From an uncultured Oscillospiraceae bacterium (GTDB taxonomy: Bacteria; Bacillota; Clostridia; Oscillospirales; Ruminococcaceae): a stretch of 15,982 nt of DNA. Under the pieces are notes generated by a model. The model worked only from the letters and a program-made list of their open reading frames with translations. It ran no database searches and was not told the DNA's origin. The stretch spans positions 1-15,982 of the forward strand of contig CAJTSZ010000029.1 of assembly GCA_910578755.1 (NCBI GenBank), in the 5' to 3' direction. Made by a program: the position numbers and the translations under genes. Position 1 is the stretch's first letter. The number at the start of each line of letters is the position of its first letter. Of the stretch, positions 12,088 to 15,982 are shown piece by piece.

Positions 12088-12945
12088 TTAGCCCTGCTCG
12101 GCGCCGGCCACAATTTCTGTAATTTCCTGAGTAATTGCTCCCTGGCGGGCGCGGTTATACTTCAGGTTCAGGTCCTCTATCATTTCCCCTGCGTTTTTGC
12201 TGGCTGCGTCCATAGCAGTACGCCGGGCGCCCAGCTCCGAAGCCCAGGATTCGCACAGGGCGCCATACACCAAGCCGGAAATATACTCCGGAACAATGGC
12301 GTCGTAAACGGCCTCGCTGCTGGGCTCGTAAATAATCAGGCTTTGGGGGCCGTTGTCCTTAGCCTGGGTTCTGTCGTAGTAAATTGGCAGCACCTTCAGC
12401 ACAGCCGGGTTTTGTGACAGCATGGAAACAAAGTTGGTATAGCCTACATACAGCTCGTCAAACTGCCCCTGCTCAAAACCATTGGACAAACGCTTTGCAA
12501 TAACAAAGCAGTCGCTGATAGAAACCTCCTCGGCTACGGCAAATTCTTTGGTCAAAATTTCATAACCGCGGCGTTCACAGTATTCCACCGCCTTTTTGCC
12601 AATGGGCAGCACGCACACCGGTTTTTCTTCCATATGGGCGGCCACTGCCTTAAACAGGTTGCTGTTGTAGCCCCCTGCCAAGCCCCTGTCGCCTGCAATT
12701 ACAACATAGCAGGTTTTTTTCACGGCCCTTGGGGTTACAAAGGGGGAGGCAAAGTCGGTATTGCTGTAGGCAATATCCGCCAAGGCCTGGTGCATTGTGT
12801 TAAAGTAGGGGCGGCTACGCTCCACGCGCTCTCTGGCTTTCCGCAGTTTGGAGGAAGCCACCAGCTCCATGGCTTTTGTAATTTGCATGGTGCTTTCAAC
12901 ACTTTTAATTCGGTTTTTAATATCCTTCATGGAAGCCCCTGCCAT
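12088..12945 (-). CDS. atpG: ATP synthase gamma subunit
   Basis: Central shaft of F1 (285 aa) that rotates inside the alpha/beta hexamer. The N-terminal coiled-coil signature MKDIKNRIKSVESTMQITKA, followed by MELVASSKLRKA, is clear. So is the C-terminal coiled-coil partner (about 235-280), with SELGARRTAMDAASKNAGEM and YNRARQGAITQEITEIVAGA. ATG 12945 is chosen because AAAGGAG lies about 7 nt upstream. An in-frame ATG at 12975 precedes that SD and adds ten residues unlike the family. The central Rossmann-like region is intact. Gap to atpA is 55 nt. Confidence 0.96.
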   Translation of the reverse strand: MAGASMKDIKNRIKSVESTMQITKAMELVASSKLRKARERVERSRPYFNTMHQALADIAYSNTDFASPFVTPRAVKKTCYVVIAGDRGLAGGYNSNLFKAVAAHMEEKPVCVLPIGKKAVEYCERRGYEILTKEFAVAEEVSISDCFVIAKRLSNGFEQGQFDELYVGYTNFVSMLSQNPAVLKVLPIYYDRTQAKDNGPQSLIIYEPSSEAVYDAIVPEYISGLVYGALCESWASELGARRTAMDAASKNAGEMIEDLNLKYNRARQGAITQEITEIVAGAEQG

Positions 12946-13000
12946 AAAAAGCTCCTTTCCGCCTAAGTGGCACAAATTCGGGGAAGAATGGCTTTTCCCG

Positions 13001-14515
13001 TTATCTTGCGTTTAAAAAGGACGCCTTAAACTGGCCGATGGCCTCCTCCAGCTTGGCGGCGTTTTCCTTGGAAAGGTCGCCTGTCTGGTGGATCGCATCT
13101 ATAATATCCTGGTGTTTCTCCTCCATAGCTTCAAAGAGGCCCTGTTCAAAGGCGGCAATGTCGCCAACCTCTACATCCTCCAGGAAGTTGTGGGTAACCG
13201 CATAAATGATTGCTACCTGAAGGGCAACGTCAACGGGGTGGTTACGGTCCTGCTTCAGAATTTCCACAATGCGCTCGCCCTGAGCCAGGCGGCGTTTTGT
13301 ATCGGCATCCAGGTCGGAACCAAACTGGGAGAAGCTCTGCAGCTCCCTGTACTGGGAGTACAGCAGCTTCAGGCTGCCCGCTACCTTTTTCATCGCTTTA
13401 ATTTGGGCGTTACCGCCTACACGGCTTACAGAAATACCCGGGTTTACCGCAGGCATAACGCCGGAGTGGAACAGCTCGGACTCCAGGAAGATTTGCCCGT
13501 CGGTAATGGAAATAACATTTGTAGGAATGTACGCAGAAACGTCGCCGGCCTGGGTTTCGATAATTGGCAGGGCGGTAATACTGCCCCCGCCGTATTCGGG
13601 AGCCACGCGGGCTGCACGCTCCAGCAAACGGGAGTGGAGGTAGAATACGTCGCCGGGGTAAGCCTCACGGCCTGGCGGACGGCGGATGAGCAGGGAGAGG
13701 GCACGGTAAGCTACCGCGTGTTTAGAAAGGTCGTCGTAAACGATTAAAACATCCTTGCCTTGGTCCATAAAATATTCGGCCATAGCGCAGCCGGCATAGG
13801 GGGCTATGTACTGCAATGGGGCCAATTCGCTGGCGGTGGAGGAAACAACAATGGTGTAATCCATAGCGCCGTTTTCCCTCAGGTTTTCAACCAGCTGTGC
13901 CACGGTAGAGTTTTTCTGGCCGATGGCAACATAAATGCAAATAACATCCTTGCCTTTTTGGTTGATGATGGTATCTGCGGCAATAACGGTTTTACCGGTT
14001 TGCCTGTCGCCGATAATCAATTCACGCTGGCCTCGGCCAATAGGAATCATGCTGTCAATGGCTTTAATACCTGTTTGCAGCGGCACGGAAACGCTTTTTC
14101 TTTCAATAATGCCGGGGGCGTTGCGCTCAATGGGGCGGTATTCCTTCGCCTCAATGGGGCCTTTGCCGTCCAAGGGCTGGCCTAAAGCGTTTACTACGCG
14201 GCCAATCATGCCCTCGCCTACCGGTACGGAAACAACCTTGCCGGTACGTTTTACAACGTCGCCTTCCTTAATGCCTTCGTCTGAACCAAGAATAACAATG
14301 GATACAGAGTTTTCCTCCAGGTTCAGAGCCATGCCAAACTCCCCATTAGAAAACTCCACCAGTTCGTTTGCCATACATTTTTCCAGGCCGTGGGCGCGGG
14401 CAATACCGTCGCCAACCAGTATAACGGTGCCTGTTTCGTTTTGCTCTATTTTACTTTCGTAATTTTTAATTTGTTCTTTAATTACGCTGCTTATTTCTTC
14501 TGGACGTAAGTGCAT
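13001..14515 (-). CDS. atpA: ATP synthase alpha subunit
   Basis: Non-catalytic nucleotide-binding subunit of F1 (504 aa). It begins with the typical MHLRPEEISSVIKEQIKNYE, then a beta-barrel domain to about residue 95. The P-loop GDRQTGKT is at 169-176 and the VAIGQKNSTVAQ stretch at 196-207. The arginine-finger region NVISITDGQIFLESELF...PGISVSRVGG is present. The C-terminal helical domain is full length. The start at 14515 is supported by the family N-terminus. The nearest SD-like sequences are GGTGAG at 4 nt and AGGAAAG further upstream, so initiation signals look weaker than for atpD. The gap to atpH is 35 nt. Confidence 0.97.
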   Translation of the reverse strand: MHLRPEEISSVIKEQIKNYESKIEQNETGTVILVGDGIARAHGLEKCMANELVEFSNGEFGMALNLEENSVSIVILGSDEGIKEGDVVKRTGKVVSVPVGEGMIGRVVNALGQPLDGKGPIEAKEYRPIERNAPGIIERKSVSVPLQTGIKAIDSMIPIGRGQRELIIGDRQTGKTVIAADTIINQKGKDVICIYVAIGQKNSTVAQLVENLRENGAMDYTIVVSSTASELAPLQYIAPYAGCAMAEYFMDQGKDVLIVYDDLSKHAVAYRALSLLIRRPPGREAYPGDVFYLHSRLLERAARVAPEYGGGSITALPIIETQAGDVSAYIPTNVISITDGQIFLESELFHSGVMPAVNPGISVSRVGGNAQIKAMKKVAGSLKLLYSQYRELQSFSQFGSDLDADTKRRLAQGERIVEILKQDRNHPVDVALQVAIIYAVTHNFLEDVEVGDIAAFEQGLFEAMEEKHQDIIDAIHQTGDLSKENAAKLEEAIGQFKASFLNAR

Positions 14516-14550
14516 AGTCTCACCAACTTTCCTGTTCCGTAATAATAATG

Positions 14551-15090
14551 TTACGCTTTTGCCTCAAGCAGGCTTTGGCGCAAAGCTTCCAGCTGCTGCT
14601 TTACGCTGCCCTCGTACTGGGCGCCCTGCATTTCCAAGCGAACCCCGCCAAGGATGGCCGGTTCCACCTTATTTTGCAGCAGTATGGTTTTGCCGGTCAT
14701 GGCCTCCAGCTTTTCCTTCAGCTGCTGGGCCAGCTGGCTGCTTAAAGGCACTGCGGTTACAGCGGTAACCTCCTCAATGCCTTTATCCTGGCAGTAGCGT
14801 GCTTTAAATTCCTCTGTGCATTCCGGGAACTGGTTCACGGTGCCGTTTTCTGTGAGAATTTTTAAAAAATTCACCACATTCTGCTGTACCTTGCCGCCAA
14901 AGGTGTTATCTATTACAGCAAGGCGTTCTTCCTTTTGCAAGGTAGGGGTTAACAGCAATTTGGAAAACTGGGGGTTTTCCAAAAACAGGCTGCGGATTGC
15001 TCCCAGCTCCTCCAACGTCTCGGCCGAGGTGTTCTCTTCCACGCTCAGCTCGTACAGTGCGCCGCCATAGGTTTTGGCTACTTCTGTCAT
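14551..15090 (-). CDS. atpH: ATP synthase delta subunit
   Basis: Peripheral-stalk subunit (179 aa) that links the top of F1 to the b dimer. It has the conserved start VAKTYGGALYELS, a helical N-terminal domain (1-105), and the C-terminal signature with KTILLQNKVEPAILGGVRLEM (about 133-153), including the near-invariant ILGG. The ATG overlaps the atpF stop as ATGA, so translation is coupled and the two stalk proteins should be made together. Length matches the family. Confidence 0.95.
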   Translation of the reverse strand: MTEVAKTYGGALYELSVEENTSAETLEELGAIRSLFLENPQFSKLLLTPTLQKEERLAVIDNTFGGKVQQNVVNFLKILTENGTVNQFPECTEEFKARYCQDKGIEEVTAVTAVPLSSQLAQQLKEKLEAMTGKTILLQNKVEPAILGGVRLEMQGAQYEGSVKQQLEALRQSLLEAKA

Positions 15091-15593
15091 GACGCTTCAC
15101 CTACATTTTTAATAAATTCCTCAATGAGTTTTTCGTGGTCCTTAGCGGAAATTTCCCGTTCTACAACCTTAGAAGCAATCTCCACTGCCATGCCGGAAAT
15201 TTCACCCTTAATTTCACTGATTGCTTTCTTTTTCTCCTGGGTAATTTCTGCATCGGCCCGTGCCAAAATGGCAGCTGCTTTTTGCTGGGCGTCGTTTACC
15301 AGTTCATCGCTGCGGCGCTGCGCCTGCTGGGAAGCGGTTCTTAAAATTTCGCCGGCTTCCTCCTTGGCCTTGGCCATGTGCTGCTGGTAATCGTCCCGCA
15401 GGGCCTGGGCTTCTTCCTGGGCCCTTTGAGCGTCGCTGTACAACTTATCCACTTCCTGCTGGCGCTTTTCCAAAATGGACATCACCGGTTTAAACAGGAA
15501 TTTTTTTACTAAAAGAAATAAAATAAGCAGGTTGCCCCATTGGAAAATAATATTCCAGGGCACAATAGACACGAACTCTAGGTTCTGTCCCAT
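15087..15593 (-). CDS. atpF: ATP synthase b subunit
   Basis: Membrane-anchored peripheral-stalk subunit (168 aa). One N-terminal membrane helix (about 10-33, VPWNIIFQWGNLLILFLLV) is followed by KKFLFKPV and a long charged coiled coil (about 38-150) rich in Ala, Gln, Glu and Lys, as expected for a right-handed stalk dimer. The SD AAGGGGGA is 7 nt before ATG 15593. There is one b-type gene between atpE and atpH, so a homodimeric stalk is expected. Confidence 0.95.
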   Translation of the reverse strand: MGQNLEFVSIVPWNIIFQWGNLLILFLLVKKFLFKPVMSILEKRQQEVDKLYSDAQRAQEEAQALRDDYQQHMAKAKEEAGEILRTASQQAQRRSDELVNDAQQKAAAILARADAEITQEKKKAISEIKGEISGMAVEIASKVVEREISAKDHEKLIEEFIKNVGEAS

Positions 15594-15636
15594 GTGAGAA
15601 TCCCCCTTTCTTTACAGTAGTCAGAGCCTCTCACTA

Positions 15637-15894
15637 TTAAAGTTTTCCGATGAATGGGTTAACGAACAGCAGAATCAGCGCTACAATGAAGCCGTAAATA
15701 CCGGTGGTTTCTGCAACGGCACAACCAAGCAGCATGGTGCTTGTAACGTCGCCCTTAGCTTCTGGCTGGCGGCCAATAGCTTCACATGCTTTACCTACAG
15801 CGTAACCTTCACCAATACCAGGGCCAATACCGGCAATCATAGCCAAACCTGCGCCTACTGCGGAACAACCTAAAACAATTGCTTTTTCTAACAT
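15637..15894 (-). CDS. atpE: ATP synthase c subunit, predicted sodium-binding type
   Basis: Rotor-ring proteolipid of the membrane part Fo (85 aa): two helices (about 5-28 and 54-77) joined by the polar loop GRQPEAKGD (41-49). The ion-carrying carboxylate is E62 in VAETTGIYG. The neighbours V60, T63, T64 and Y67 correspond to V63, S66, T67 and Y70 of the Ilyobacter tartaricus sodium-binding site, allowing for an offset of 3. At the Q32 position there is a glutamate (E29, GIGEG), giving a second carboxylate per site, as described for the Fusobacterium nucleatum rotor. Sodium coupling is inferred from these residues and not proven. The SD AGGAGG lies 9 nt upstream of the ATG. The a subunit gene, usually just upstream, is not in the window. 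Confidence 0.95.
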   Translation of the reverse strand: MLEKAIVLGCSAVGAGLAMIAGIGPGIGEGYAVGKACEAIGRQPEAKGDVTSTMLLGCAVAETTGIYGFIVALILLFVNPFIGKL

Positions 15895-15927
15895 AATTTC
15901 TTTCCTCCTAAATATTGTGCTTTAATG

Positions 15928-15958
15928 AAAAATAGTTGAGCGAAGCAAAACTATTTTT
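15928..15958. repeat. Intercistronic stem-loop upstream of atpE
   Basis: AAAAATAGTT (15928-15937) pairs with AACTATTTTT (15949-15958) around an 11-nt loop that can itself close as GC-GAA-GC. It lies 34 nt before the atpE start. It could be a processing or stabilising element, or a weak attenuator, since the minus-strand stem ends in T's. The sequence right of it, up to the edge, is too short to assign. One minus frame closes with TAG at 15951-15953 and could be the end of atpB. Confidence 0.6.
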
Positions 15959-15982
15959 TGTGCATAAAGCGGGAAGGCCGGG

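Noticed and set aside
15594..15636. GTGAGA/TCTCAC pairing that would enclose the atpF SD
   Set aside because: It is only a 6-bp stem with a long loop and is easily met by chance.
15951..15982. C-terminal end of atpB at the right edge
   Set aside because: Only nine codons before a TAG are visible (ending FMHKK). This is too short to identify, though the gene order makes it possible.

Overview
The window is a chromosomal stretch of a Gram-positive anaerobe. It most resembles a gut-type Clostridia (Bacillota, perhaps Oscillospirales). The reasons are AAGGAGG-type ribosome binding sites, a lipoprotein-anchored OppA with an Opp/Ami-type transporter, a sodium-type ATP synthase c subunit, and intergenic DNA rich in perfect stem-loops. 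The taxonomic placement is inference.

Layout: (1) 1-386, plus strand, the 3' end of an M20/AbgB-like amidohydrolase, closed by a bidirectional terminator. (2) 494-916, minus, a small membrane protein of unknown function with its own good promoter. (3) About 960-1591, no credible gene; this is a mosaic of perfect hairpins and palindromes ending in the terminator of the next operon. (4) 1592-7515, minus, a complete oligopeptide ABC transporter operon transcribed oppA-oppB-oppC-oppD-oppF, preceded by promoter elements and a leader containing several palindromes. (5) About 7516-8295, a gene-free and strongly AT-rich spacer. (6) 8296-9990, minus, an M3-family oligoendopeptidase with its own promoter and terminator. 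(7) 10246-15894, minus, the F-type ATP synthase operon atpE-F-H-A-G-D-C with a terminator after atpC. The a subunit (atpB) would lie beyond the right edge.

Function: the Opp transporter would import peptides using ATP, and the cytosolic M3 oligopeptidase would cut them. The M20-type hydrolase could act on N-acyl amino acid or dipeptide-like substrates. The ATP synthase c subunit carries the residues of the sodium-binding site (E62, T63, T64, Y67) plus a second carboxylate, E29, where Q32 sits in Ilyobacter. A two-carboxylate sodium-coupled rotor is therefore predicted. This and the structured DNA (hairpin array at 994-1494, palindromic opp leader, inverted repeat over the peptidase promoter) are the points worth a second look. 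I found no clear undescribed defence, mobile or biosynthetic system. All genes except the small membrane protein belong to well-known families.
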